From: a virus
DNA: 26,969 nucleotides
IMG/VR virus record: IMGVR_UViG_3300032323_000922
Coordinates: 1 to 26,969 of that record
Strand: one strand, 5' to 3'
The position numbers were made by a program, and so were the translations under genes. This document shows positions 7,995-14,525 of the stretch, piece by piece. The notes below the pieces were generated by a model. The model ran no database searches, was not told the DNA's origin, and was given only the letters and a program-made list of their open reading frames with translations. Positions within the stretch are counted from its first letter, which is position 1. Every line of letters starts with the position of its first letter.

Positions 7995-8348
7995 ATGGCA
8001 CACTATGCACTTCTAGACAACGACAACATCGTAACAGAAGTTATCGTTGGAATTGATGAAACAGAACTAATTGAGGGTAAGCACCCTGAAGTATGGTATG
8101 GAGAATTTCGGGGGCAGACCTGTAAAAGAACTTCATACAACGGTAACTACCGTAAGAACTATGCAGGTATTGGTTATACATATAATGAAGATCTTGATGC
8201 TTTTGTACCGCCAAAAACTTACGAATCTTGGATTCTTAATGAAGACACGGCACTATGGGAAGCTCCAGTAGCTAAGCCAACTGATGGTGGAATGTATTTT
8301 TGGAATGAAGAAACTGGCTCTTGGGATGCCGTCGAAATTCCAGCATAA
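7995..8348 (+). CDS. Family D fibre-associated protein, copy 2 (117 aa)
   Basis: Duplicate of the preceding gene: MAHYALLDNDNIVTEVIVGI, then CKRTSYNGNYRKNYAGIGYT, DAFVPPKTYESWILNEDTAL, WEAPVAKPTDGGMYFWNEE. It has a six-residue insertion (ELIEGKHPE region, about residues 25-36) and a unique cysteine where the first copy has isoleucine (GGTWIKTSYN versus RGQTCKRTSYN). It starts one base after the previous stop. There is no strong ribosome binding site of its own, so it probably depends on coupling. The conserved aromatic pattern suggests a small compact domain rather than an unstructured linker. Function unknown, likely virion or fibre assembly. Confidence 0.63.
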   Translation: MAHYALLDNDNIVTEVIVGIDETELIEGKHPEVWYGEFRGQTCKRTSYNGNYRKNYAGIGYTYNEDLDAFVPPKTYESWILNEDTALWEAPVAKPTDGGMYFWNEETGSWDAVEIPA

Positions 8349-8353
8349 TTCTA

Positions 8354-8362
8354 TGATATAAT
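8354..8362 (+). promoter_or_regulatory. Extended -10 promoter with leaderless spacing
   Basis: TGATATAAT (-10 box 8357-8362) lies inside the longer repeated form TATGATATAATTAA. Nine bases separate it from the ATG at 8372. The TAAGG at 8363-8367 is too close to the -10 box to be in the mRNA. Confidence 0.65.
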
Positions 8363-8371
8363 TAAGGCATA

Positions 8372-8665
8372 ATGACTACTAGAGCAAGAGCTACTGCCAA
8401 TATTATTCCAACAGTGGACGCCAAGGGCGATCTGCTGGTAGGAACAGCTAGTAATGCTTTAGATAATCTAACAGCTGGTGCTAATGGAACTTATCTTAGA
8501 GCAAACTCTAGTGCAACTACTGGTCTTGAATGGGCAGCCGTTGAAGCCCTTCCAAGTCAGACTAGTCAGGCTGGAAGATATTTAACTACAAATGGTTCAT
8601 CTCCAGCATGGTCACAGGTTTGGGAAGATGACCAAGTAGTTCTAGCAGGACAAGTTTTCGGATAG
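8372..8665 (+). CDS. Short tail-fibre stalk protein (97 aa)
   Basis: Consists of two modules also present in the stalk gene at 4105: KGDLLVGTASN...GLEWAAVEALP (about residues 19-62) and PSQTSQAGRYLTTNGSSPAW (62-81). It closes with a hydrophobic C-terminus, EDDQVVLAGQVFG. It is therefore equivalent to the C-terminal part of a stalk without a tip. In long phage fibres this kind of module lies between stalk repeats and the tip. The start follows a leaderless-type promoter; no ribosome binding site could serve it if the mRNA begins near the ATG. A family A gene comes next, nine bases after the stop, as for the other stalk genes. Confidence 0.62.
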   Translation: MTTRARATANIIPTVDAKGDLLVGTASNALDNLTAGANGTYLRANSSATTGLEWAAVEALPSQTSQAGRYLTTNGSSPAWSQVWEDDQVVLAGQVFG

Positions 8666-8674
8666 GAATATAAA

Positions 8675-9037
8675 ATGGCAAGCTTTACAAAACTACATTT
8701 AAGCAACAGCCCTGGCGGAGAGCCAATTGCAGTAGCTGCAACAGCAACAGCAGGAACCCTAATTCACGCTACTGGAACATCGTCTTCAGTTATTGATGAA
8801 ATTTGGTTGTATGCGGCTAACACTGATACCACAGACAGAAAACTAACAATTGAGTTCGGTGGTGTAGCTGTTCCAGAAGACATTATTGAAATCACTATTC
8901 CAGCAGAGTCTGGATTAACTTTAGTTATTCCTGGTCTAATTTTGAGTGGTACGGGATCAGCAGCAAGAAACGTAAGAGCTTTTGCAGCCACAGCTAACGT
9001 GCTAACTATATCAGGATACGTTAATAGGATTTCGTAA
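8675..9037 (+). CDS. Family A-like adaptor protein (120 aa)
   Basis: A beta-rich protein with IDEIWLYAANTD near 40-51, a KLTIEFGG strand near 58-65, LTLVIPGLIL near 81-90 and a final NVLTISGYVNRIS. The strand order and length fit the adaptor family, but identity with the copies at 5644 and 13133 is low, so it is a distant member at best. AGGA at 8664-8667 overlaps the stop of the stalk gene. Its last base is shared with the next start (TAATG), which indicates coupling with the glycine-rich tip gene. I infer a link between the 97-residue stalk and the glycine-rich tip. Confidence 0.52.
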   Translation: MASFTKLHLSNSPGGEPIAVAATATAGTLIHATGTSSSVIDEIWLYAANTDTTDRKLTIEFGGVAVPEDIIEITIPAESGLTLVIPGLILSGTGSAARNVRAFAATANVLTISGYVNRIS

Positions 9038-9936
9038 TGCAAAGAAATAGAGGGTTTGTTTCTAGCAGGGTTAGTTCTTGGAGTGGAACCTCTCCACTAA
9101 CAAGACCTAGATTGCTTGGCCCATCATTTTCACTACAATACCTTGTAATAGCAGGCGGTGGTGGTGGTATGTGGACTGGATCAGGTGGTGGTGCAGGTGG
9201 TATGCTAGAGGGCCAGTCACCTTTTAACTCTAACACTATATATACCGCAACCGTTGGAGCTGGAGGCCCTGGTGTAGTTTTTCCTGCAGATCCTGGTAAT
9301 GCAACAAATAGTTCTTTTGGTTCTCTAATTGCTGTTGCTGGAGGATCTGGAATGACCCACGGAGGACTTGACGGTTTTGCTGGAGGTTCAGGTGGTGGAT
9401 CTCCAATAAAAACTACGGGTCCAGCAGCTGGTGTTGGCGGAGCTGGAGTTAGAGGCCAAGGATTTAGGGGTGGAAATGGTTTTGTTGAGTCAAACTGGCA
9501 GGGTGTGTGTGGTGGAGGCGGAGGTGCAGCAGGGGTTGGTTTTAATGCTGGATCAGCATCAACCCCCAATGGCCAAGGCGGACCAGGCAAGGTTTCTGAT
9601 ATAACTGGAACAGAAGTAACTTATGCTGGTGGTGGAGCTGGAGGAGATGTCAATGGTTCTTATGGAACAACTGGAGGCGTTGGTGGTGGTGGCCGCTCAA
9701 ATGCCGATGCTCCAGGAACTGCTGGAACTGCAAACAGGGGTGCTGGCGGCGGTGGCGGTGGTTTTTCAGGTACTTATCACGCTGGTGGCTCAGGTGGCTC
9801 TGGGATTATAATTCTGCGTTATTCATCAGTGCTTACGATAAATCTTGGAGCAGGGTTAACTGGGTCAACAGCTACAGTTGGCTCAGATAGGGTAACAACA
9901 ATTACGGCAGGAACTGGAAACGTTAGTTGGTCCTAA
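9037..9936 (+). CDS. Glycine-rich tip protein with an extra C-terminal segment (299 aa)
   Basis: The family C domain runs from LQYLVIAGGGGG (33-44) to GGSGGSGIIILRY (250-262), with many GGG/GG runs separated by short loops. Such domains occur in phage and metagenomic tail proteins. In Salmonella phage S16 the gp38 adhesin uses parallel polyglycine helices at the fibre tip to hold variable receptor-binding loops, so a similar role is plausible here. Two oddities: the upstream FTSSGTF strand found in the other three C copies is missing, replaced by a basic N-terminus (MQRNRGFVSSRVSSW). In addition, 37 residues follow the domain (LTINLGAGLTGSTATV, then VTTITAGTGNVSW), a fibre-type module. Thus it looks like a recombinant. 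Confidence 0.65.
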   Translation: MQRNRGFVSSRVSSWSGTSPLTRPRLLGPSFSLQYLVIAGGGGGMWTGSGGGAGGMLEGQSPFNSNTIYTATVGAGGPGVVFPADPGNATNSSFGSLIAVAGGSGMTHGGLDGFAGGSGGGSPIKTTGPAAGVGGAGVRGQGFRGGNGFVESNWQGVCGGGGGAAGVGFNAGSASTPNGQGGPGKVSDITGTEVTYAGGGAGGDVNGSYGTTGGVGGGGRSNADAPGTAGTANRGAGGGGGGFSGTYHAGGSGGSGIIILRYSSVLTINLGAGLTGSTATVGSDRVTTITAGTGNVSWS

Positions 9937-9960
9937 TTTTTCGGGTATCAAACCATTCTA

Positions 9961-9969
9961 TGATATAAT
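9961..9969 (+). promoter_or_regulatory. Extended -10 promoter with leaderless spacing
   Basis: TGATATAAT (-10 box 9964-9969), again within TATGATATAATTAA. Nine bases lie between it and the ATG at 9979, with no ribosome binding site. The 42-base gap before the gene holds nothing else recognisable. Confidence 0.68.
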
Positions 9970-9978
9970 TAAACCACT

Positions 9979-11529
9979 ATGACAACTATAGGAAATCAAT
10001 CCAGACCAGCGTATGTGTACGACTCAGAAACTGATACCTGGGTTCCTATTGGCGTTGGTCCACATACTCACGATGAGTATATTGAGAAAGTATTAGCTAC
10101 TGCCAAAGGAGATATTCTTGTTGGTACAGCACCAGATACCGTTGGAAAATTGGCGGTAGGCGAAGATGGACAATACCTAGTAGTAGATCTAGACTCCCCA
10201 TCAGGACTAACCTGGCAAACACTTAATGCAAACATTGACGTTTCTGCAACAGCACCAGTAGATCCTACAAGCGGAAGCGTATGGTTTAATTCCTCTGAGG
10301 GAACTGCCTATATATTTTATGACAACTACTGGGTATCACTATCTCCAGCAGCACCAGGACCACAGGGAGAGCCAGGAATAGTAGCTTCTGACTCAGCACC
10401 GTCAGAAACCGATGTTTTGTGGCTAGACACGGATGCAGAGTCTCCAGCACCAGTACCATCTGGAGGAACTACTGGTCAGGTTCTTGCTAAAGCAAGCAAC
10501 GCAAACTATGATTCTCAGTGGACAACCTTGCCAACCCCTCCATCTGGCAATGTCATAATTAACGGAGCTTTTGAAATAAATCAAAGAGGATTTACTACCA
10601 CAACTTCTAATCAGGTTTATACTTTTGATCGATGGAGAACTGAGTTTAGTGGTGGAACAAATACCTATTCAGCTCAAGCGTTTACGCCTGGAGCCGCACC
10701 AGTAGCTGGTCAAGAAGGAACTAGCTTTGCAAGGATCGTGACAAGCGGGCAATCATCAACAAGTCATTACACTCATTTTATTCAGTTAATCGAGGATGTT
10801 AGAACATTTGCAGGTCAGACTGCAACAATTTCATTCTGGGCTAAGGCTGGTTCTGGAACTCCTTCAATAGCAGCTGAATGGAGACAGACATTTGGTGCGG
10901 GTGGTTCTTCGAATGAATTTACTCCAGCAGGAAAAGTGACATTATCTACTTCTTGGACAAGGTATTCTTTAACAGTTTTAGTTCCTGGAATATCTGGCAA
11001 AACAATTGCAGCAGACAACTTTGCTGGCCTAAACTTTTGGTTAAGTGCTGGGTCTGACTTTAATACTCGAAGCACCTCGCTTGGGATTCAGTCGAATGCT
11101 TTCGACATTTGGGGCGTTCAAGTAGAAGCAGGTTCAGCAGCAACCGCATTCAGACGCAACGCAAACAGCCTGGCTGGTGAGCTTGCTGCTTGTCAAAGGT
11201 ATTTTGAAAGATTAAATAATTTTATTGGAAGTGTAAGCGTTTCTGGAAGTGCAATTTCTATGAACGTTCCTTATGCTACAACAAAAAGAGTGGCACCATC
11301 TTTTTCATTTAGTATGACAAATGCAAACTATGGAACAAACTGGACTTTTGTTCAGGCTTCTCAAACTGGTTGCTCAAAATCAGGAACAATTAGCATAATT
11401 ACTCCAGCAGGATCTGCTGCAACTATGAGCCACGCTCACTTTTCTATTTTTGGAGCAACTTATTCACCAACACCAAACGCCTTTGAGTCATCTAGTGGCT
11501 TTTTTATAGAAATAAGTTCGGAGTTATAA
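9979..11529 (+). CDS. Tail-fibre protein with carbohydrate-binding-like jelly roll (516 aa)
   Basis: Domain order: an N-terminal head with PHTHDEY (28-34), where the H-x-H pair resembles metal-holding histidines of T4-type short fibres; a KGDILVGTA...GLTWQ unit (43-80); an aromatic turn SVWFNSSEGTAYIFYDNYW (100-118); a short GPQGEPG (127-133); a second such turn; then a jelly roll from NGAFEINQRGF (195-205) to VQVEAGSAATAFRRNA (381-396). That order, NGxFEIxQRG to WGVQVExG, is typical of phage tail-fibre domains related to carbohydrate-binding modules. The C-terminus after ELAACQRYFERLNN (401-414) matches a common fibre tip. This is the most complete single-chain receptor-binding protein in the window and a good candidate for polysaccharide binding. 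No catalytic motif is seen. Confidence 0.72.
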   Translation: MTTIGNQSRPAYVYDSETDTWVPIGVGPHTHDEYIEKVLATAKGDILVGTAPDTVGKLAVGEDGQYLVVDLDSPSGLTWQTLNANIDVSATAPVDPTSGSVWFNSSEGTAYIFYDNYWVSLSPAAPGPQGEPGIVASDSAPSETDVLWLDTDAESPAPVPSGGTTGQVLAKASNANYDSQWTTLPTPPSGNVIINGAFEINQRGFTTTTSNQVYTFDRWRTEFSGGTNTYSAQAFTPGAAPVAGQEGTSFARIVTSGQSSTSHYTHFIQLIEDVRTFAGQTATISFWAKAGSGTPSIAAEWRQTFGAGGSSNEFTPAGKVTLSTSWTRYSLTVLVPGISGKTIAADNFAGLNFWLSAGSDFNTRSTSLGIQSNAFDIWGVQVEAGSAATAFRRNANSLAGELAACQRYFERLNNFIGSVSVSGSAISMNVPYATTKRVAPSFSFSMTNANYGTNWTFVQASQTGCSKSGTISIITPAGSAATMSHAHFSIFGATYSPTPNAFESSSGFFIEISSEL

Positions 11530-11531
11530 AA

Positions 11532-11693
11532 ATGAATAAATCAATATATGAGGTTACGCCACCAGCCTATGAAGGATCCAGCGAAACAATAACCAGAACT
11601 GATCCCGATGGTAGAATTTGGTGGATACCTGCTGACCCAGCCAATTCTGACTATCAAAAATACTTGGCTCAGTTACAAGAAGAGGCTAGCTAA
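11532..11693 (+). CDS. Small fibre-associated protein (53 aa)
   Basis: A 53-codon frame starting MNKSIYEVTPPAYEG and containing DPDGRIWWIPADPANSDYQK, ending YLAQLQEEAS. I recall the pattern of a short strand, x-D-G-x-x-x-W-I-P-x-D-P-x-N-x-D-Y-x-x-Y-L from small proteins beside fibre genes in many phages. A GGAG (11520-11523) lies eight bases before the ATG and overlaps the end of the fibre gene. The stop shares its last base with the next ATG (TAATG). The tight junctions on both sides support a real gene. It may be an assembly factor or a small virion component; function not known. Confidence 0.68.
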   Translation: MNKSIYEVTPPAYEGSSETITRTDPDGRIWWIPADPANSDYQKYLAQLQEEAS

Positions 11694-12085
11694 TGCCAGT
11701 TCTTAAATACTACAATCAATCTACCTCTCAATGGGAAGCAGCAGTAGTTGGCTCACAAGGCCCAGAAGGCCCACCAGGACCACAAGGGCCACAATTTACT
11801 CCAACCACTAGTGATAAGTCTGCAGGGTATACAGTTCAATCCTCTGACGTTAACAGCTATATAAGATCTACTGGATCTGCTATTACCATTACCGTGCCAG
11901 ATGTGCTAAGCAACGGACAGTCTGTAAACTTTATTCAGGCAGGTGCAGGGCAGATTACTTTTACTGGTTCTGGAATTACGATTAACTCTGTAGACTCTAA
12001 ATTAAAAACCAACAAACAGTTTTCTGGAGCGTCAATCGTTAAAGCTGGCGGATCATACTATTTAATTGGTGACCTAGGAGCTTAA
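11693..12085 (+). CDS. Short collagen-like tail-fibre stalk (130 aa)
   Basis: The N-terminus (MPVLKYYNQSTSQWEAAVVG) is a standard fibre start that reads as a two-strand aromatic turn. Five Gly-X-Y triplets follow, from GSQGPEGPPGPQGPQ (20-34). A beta-helix-like domain then runs to the end, with VPDVLSNGQSVNFIQAGAGQ and a closing GGSYYLIGDLGA. The latter half resembles a module common in phage fibres, often placed just before a tip or at the C-terminus. The collagen-like run suggests trimerisation. It overlaps the 53-residue gene by one base, and AGGAG at 12076-12080 in its last codons serves the next gene, so the group is coupled. A stalk partner for the next glycine-rich protein is inferred. 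Confidence 0.65.
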   Translation: MPVLKYYNQSTSQWEAAVVGSQGPEGPPGPQGPQFTPTTSDKSAGYTVQSSDVNSYIRSTGSAITITVPDVLSNGQSVNFIQAGAGQITFTGSGITINSVDSKLKTNKQFSGASIVKAGGSYYLIGDLGA

Positions 12086-12087
12086 TA

Positions 12088-12912
12088 GTGCTTATTCCTT
12101 TTGGAGTCTTTGCAGCTTCGGGTGCTGCAGTATCGGTTGTAACTGGTGGAACTCTAGCCTCTGATTCAACATATTTTTATAGAACTTTTACTAGCTCTGG
12201 AACCCTTTCTGTTTCTAATGTGCCACTAACCGCAGATCTATTAGTTATTGGTGGCGGTGGTCCAGCTGGAGTTAACGGTGGCGGTGGCGGTGGAGCTGGT
12301 GGTGTGGTATTTCTATCAAACCAAACACTAAGTGGGTCATTTCCCATAACTGTTGGAGCAGGAGCAGCTTGGCAAAGTAGTGCTACAGACTCTGTCATTT
12401 CAATGCCACCCTATAACTTGGATCTTGCAAGAGCATTAAAGGGTGGTTGGGGCAGATCTAGAGACAACCCCCCAACATCTACACAAACGAATGTTGGTTC
12501 TGGTGGTGGTGGTGCTGGATATACATCTGGTGCTGGAAACAATCAGGGAACTGGAACTGTAGGCCAGGGCCAAAATGGTGGTCCAGGAACAGATTATGGT
12601 CTTGGAGCCAATGCTGCAGGTGGCGGAGGCGGAGGCTTTTCTGAGGTAGGTGGTTCTGGAGCTTTTAATCAAGGTGGAAAAGGTGGAAATGGAACAAACG
12701 CCTATTCATCTTGGGGCATAGCAACCAATACTGGTCAAGATATTTCTGGTGTTAGGTGGTATGCTGGCGGCGGCGGAGGATGGATTACTGTTAATGGCAC
12801 TGGAGGTGCACCAGGTAATGGTAGTCAAGGTGCAAACACTGGCGGCGGCGGAACAAACGTTCCTGGAAACTCTGGAATTGTTATTGTTCGCTATCTAAGA
12901 TCAGCCGCTTAG
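12088..12912 (+). CDS. Glycine-rich tip protein (274 aa)
   Basis: GTG start, chosen because AGGAG at 12076-12080 is seven bases away. A short N-terminal region leads to FYRTFTSSGTL (30-40) and LLVIGGGGPAG (51-61). A long glycine-rich domain follows and closes with GNSGIVIVRYLRSAA. This is the complete family C layout also found at the C-termini of 14525 and 17019: an FTSSG-T/S-F strand, about ten residues, then (E/D)-(Y/L)-(L/V)-V-(V/I)-(A/I)-G-G-G-G, and finally G-(S/N)-(S)-G-(V/I)-V-I-(V/I)-R-Y. Here it is a free-standing protein with no B domain attached. A receptor-contacting tip with variable loops between glycine runs is the likely role, by analogy with S16-type gp38. Confidence 0.67.
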   Translation: MLIPFGVFAASGAAVSVVTGGTLASDSTYFYRTFTSSGTLSVSNVPLTADLLVIGGGGPAGVNGGGGGGAGGVVFLSNQTLSGSFPITVGAGAAWQSSATDSVISMPPYNLDLARALKGGWGRSRDNPPTSTQTNVGSGGGGAGYTSGAGNNQGTGTVGQGQNGGPGTDYGLGANAAGGGGGGFSEVGGSGAFNQGGKGGNGTNAYSSWGIATNTGQDISGVRWYAGGGGGWITVNGTGGAPGNGSQGANTGGGGTNVPGNSGIVIVRYLRSAA

Positions 12913-12930
12913 CTGTAATTTTATTATTTA

Positions 12931-12939
12931 TGATATAAT
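12931..12939 (+). promoter_or_regulatory. Extended -10 promoter with leaderless spacing
   Basis: TGATATAAT (-10 box 12934-12939) is preceded by an AT-rich stretch and followed after seven bases (ATAAACT) by the ATG at 12947. No ribosome binding site is present. Confidence 0.65.
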
Positions 12940-12946
12940 ATAAACT

Positions 12947-13129
12947 ATGACAGCAATCAACTTTCCAGATGATCCAGAAATTGGAGACACGTTTTCTGCA
13001 GGATCAACTACTTGGGAATGGACTGGTTCTGTGTGGAAAGGTTTTACCACGCCAGTTCAAGGGCCACCAGGAGAAGACGGTGCCGATGGTGAATCAAACT
13101 TTAATTCATTCTTATTGATGGGAGCATAA
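12947..13129 (+). CDS. Very short collagen-like fibre stalk peptide (60 aa)
   Basis: MTAINFPDDPEIGDTFSAGS and TTWEWTGSVWKGF form the N-terminal two-strand aromatic module (I-N-F-P-x-x-P-x-x-G-x-x-x-x-x-G-x-x-x-W-x-W-x-G-x-x-W) that starts many phage fibres. Three Gly-X-Y triplets follow (GPPGEDGAD), then a hydrophobic C-terminus, SNFNSFLLMGA. In other phages this module starts a long fibre; here it stops after 60 residues. The stop is genuine in the given sequence, and an adaptor gene with its own start follows three bases later, so it is more likely a separate peptide than a frameshift. Predicted leaderless start. Confidence 0.62.
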   Translation: MTAINFPDDPEIGDTFSAGSTTWEWTGSVWKGFTTPVQGPPGEDGADGESNFNSFLLMGA

Positions 13130-13132
13130 CAA

Positions 13133-13465
13133 ATGCCAACAGTTTACAAAGTACTTGCTCAGAGTGCACCAGCTGCAACAACTTTGACAAGCCTATATAC
13201 AGCACCAGCAAATACATCAGCGGTAGCATCTACAATTGTTGTTGCAAATCGTGCTGCAGCACCAGCAACCTATAGAATTGCAGTATCTCCAGCAGGAGCC
13301 ACCGTTGCTAATCAACACTATATTGCATTTGACGTAACTGTGGGAGCATCAGATTCAACAACCCTAACACTAGGAATTACTTTAGCAGCAACAGATGTAA
13401 TTAGAGTGTTTGCCTCGACTGCAAATCTAACGTTTAACGTATTTGGTTCTGAAATTACAGCTTAG
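13133..13465 (+). CDS. Family A adaptor-like protein (110 aa)
   Basis: Matches the 5644 protein by eye along its length: KVLAQSAPA/KTLFRGAAT, SLYTAPANT/TLYTVPSAT, VASTIVVANR/VTSIVVTNTN, a long T-x-x-I-A-V strand, ASDSTTLTL/GNDSTVIDI, and the end FNVFGSEI/FHISGVEI. It has a short insertion (AGATVANQHY) absent from 5644. A GGGAG before the start overlaps the coding end of the stalk peptide. It sits between a stalk gene and the first member of a tip triplet, which repeats the order found at 5644. I infer a linker or docking domain. Confidence 0.62.
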   Translation: MPTVYKVLAQSAPAATTLTSLYTAPANTSAVASTIVVANRAAAPATYRIAVSPAGATVANQHYIAFDVTVGASDSTTLTLGITLAATDVIRVFASTANLTFNVFGSEITA

Positions 13466-13473
13466 GAGACGGC

Positions 13474-14046
13474 GTGGGAATCCTCAGCTTAAAAACATCC
13501 AGCATTCTTAATAGTAGAAAAACAAATTCTATGCTTGCTGGCTATTCGTTTCAGGATTTCGAACTTATTCAAAGTGTTTTTCTTACAGTTAACGCAGCAT
13601 CTGTAGTTTTTAATAATTTAAATTTGTATGCTACAGAGTATAGACATTTGCAAATTCGTTTTACATCTAGAAGCTCAACGTCTTCAGTATCAGATACGCT
13701 TATTCAGCTTAATGGAGATGTTCAAAACAACTATGCTTGGCACGAATTACAAGGAAATGGGTCATCAGTAGCAAGTTTTTCTTTTACTAGTCAGGCAATT
13801 ATGCGTGTTGCAACACAGCCAGCTAACACTCAAACCAACATCTATGCCAGCGGAATAGTAGATATTTTAGACTACTCAAGCACAGCAAAAAATACAACAA
13901 TTAGAGCTCTTGCTGGAAACACTAGCAACGAAAGAAGGGCTCAGTTTTATTCTGGCGTTTGGCTAAACACAGCTGCTGTAAATTCTATATCCATAGTTGG
14001 AAGCCCAGGCAATGGATCCAGATTTTCACTTTACGGAATACGATAA
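13474..14046 (+). CDS. Family B tip protein, first member of triplet 2 (190 aa)
   Basis: GTG start, with AGGAG overlapping the previous stop. N-terminal extension LKTSSILNSRKTNSMLAG is shared in pattern with 15880 (SSTVSNSQDYRSMLAG) and more loosely with 5950. Family B features: VFNNLNLYATEYRHLQIRFT near 45-65, a LNGDVQNNYAWHELQGNGSS segment near 78-97, VDILDYSSTAKNTTIRALAG near 130-150, SGVWLNTAAVNSISI, and the end GSRFSLYGIR. Its closest relative in the window is 15880, which has the same replaced motif (NL...Y-(R/K)-H-L instead of IPQNYRDL) and the same WxxTAAxNS and SRFSLYG end. This supports duplication of whole triplets. No catalytic motifs; a tip subunit is inferred. Confidence 0.62.
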   Translation: MGILSLKTSSILNSRKTNSMLAGYSFQDFELIQSVFLTVNAASVVFNNLNLYATEYRHLQIRFTSRSSTSSVSDTLIQLNGDVQNNYAWHELQGNGSSVASFSFTSQAIMRVATQPANTQTNIYASGIVDILDYSSTAKNTTIRALAGNTSNERRAQFYSGVWLNTAAVNSISIVGSPGNGSRFSLYGIR

Positions 14047-14525
14047 TGCCAACAAAAACATATGTTTCAATAAGTAGCGTTTCATTGATAGCCTCAAGTG
14101 CTTCTGTAGATTTTTTATCTATACCGCAAAATTATAGAGACCTGGTGCTGGCCATATCTCATCCAGGCCCAGCATCTGCTACAGAGGTGGCTATTCGTTT
14201 TAATTCAGACTCTGGAAATAACTATTCAAGAGTTTATGTAGAAGGAAGATCTGAAGGTTTGGGCACTGCGTTTGTGGCGACAGAAAGTGCTAATTTTGTT
14301 GGGGCCTATGGAACTGGACAGTCTGTAAATATTTGCAATATCTTTGACTACTCAGTAGTAGATAAGCACAAGCTTGTCCTTACAAATGCCACAACTTTGG
14401 AAGGTATTAAAGTTGTATCAAATAGATGGATAAACACTTCACCAGTAACATCTATAACCGCCATATTATTTAATACAAGTTTTGGTGCTGGATCTACTCT
14501 TACTCTTTATGGAATTGAGGCATAA
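14046..14525 (+). CDS. Family B tip protein, second member of triplet 2 (159 aa)
   Basis: The start is the ATG at 14046, which shares its A with the previous TAA stop. An upstream in-frame ATG at 13959 would read 29 residues through the previous gene and add a cysteine-rich segment unlike any relative, so I reject it. Features: VDFLSIPQNYRDLVLAISH near 24-42, IRFNSDSGNNYSRVYVEGRS near 52-71, NIFDYSVVDKHKLVL near 99-113, RWINTSPVTSITAI, and the end GAGSTLTLYGIEA. It is the shortest and one of the most typical B copies. Its stop again shares a base with the next ATG. Confidence 0.65.
   Translation: MPTKTYVSISSVSLIASSASVDFLSIPQNYRDLVLAISHPGPASATEVAIRFNSDSGNNYSRVYVEGRSEGLGTAFVATESANFVGAYGTGQSVNICNIFDYSVVDKHKLVLTNATTLEGIKVVSNRWINTSPVTSITAILFNTSFGAGSTLTLYGIEA

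Noticed and set aside
9021-9590. Long proline-rich open frame on the minus strand
   Set aside because: It is the antisense of the glycine-rich gene: GGN codons read as CCN on the other strand. It has no ribosome binding site or independent support.
12947-13465. Frameshift joining the 60-residue stalk peptide to the next gene
   Set aside because: The next gene has its own ribosome binding site and ATG and is homologous from its first residues to 5644, and the same stalk-adaptor split occurs elsewhere. No slippery sequence was seen at the junction.
13959-14045. Upstream ATG extending the protein at 14046
   Set aside because: The added residues overlap the previous gene out of frame and match no relative; the TAATG junction at 14046 fits the local pattern.
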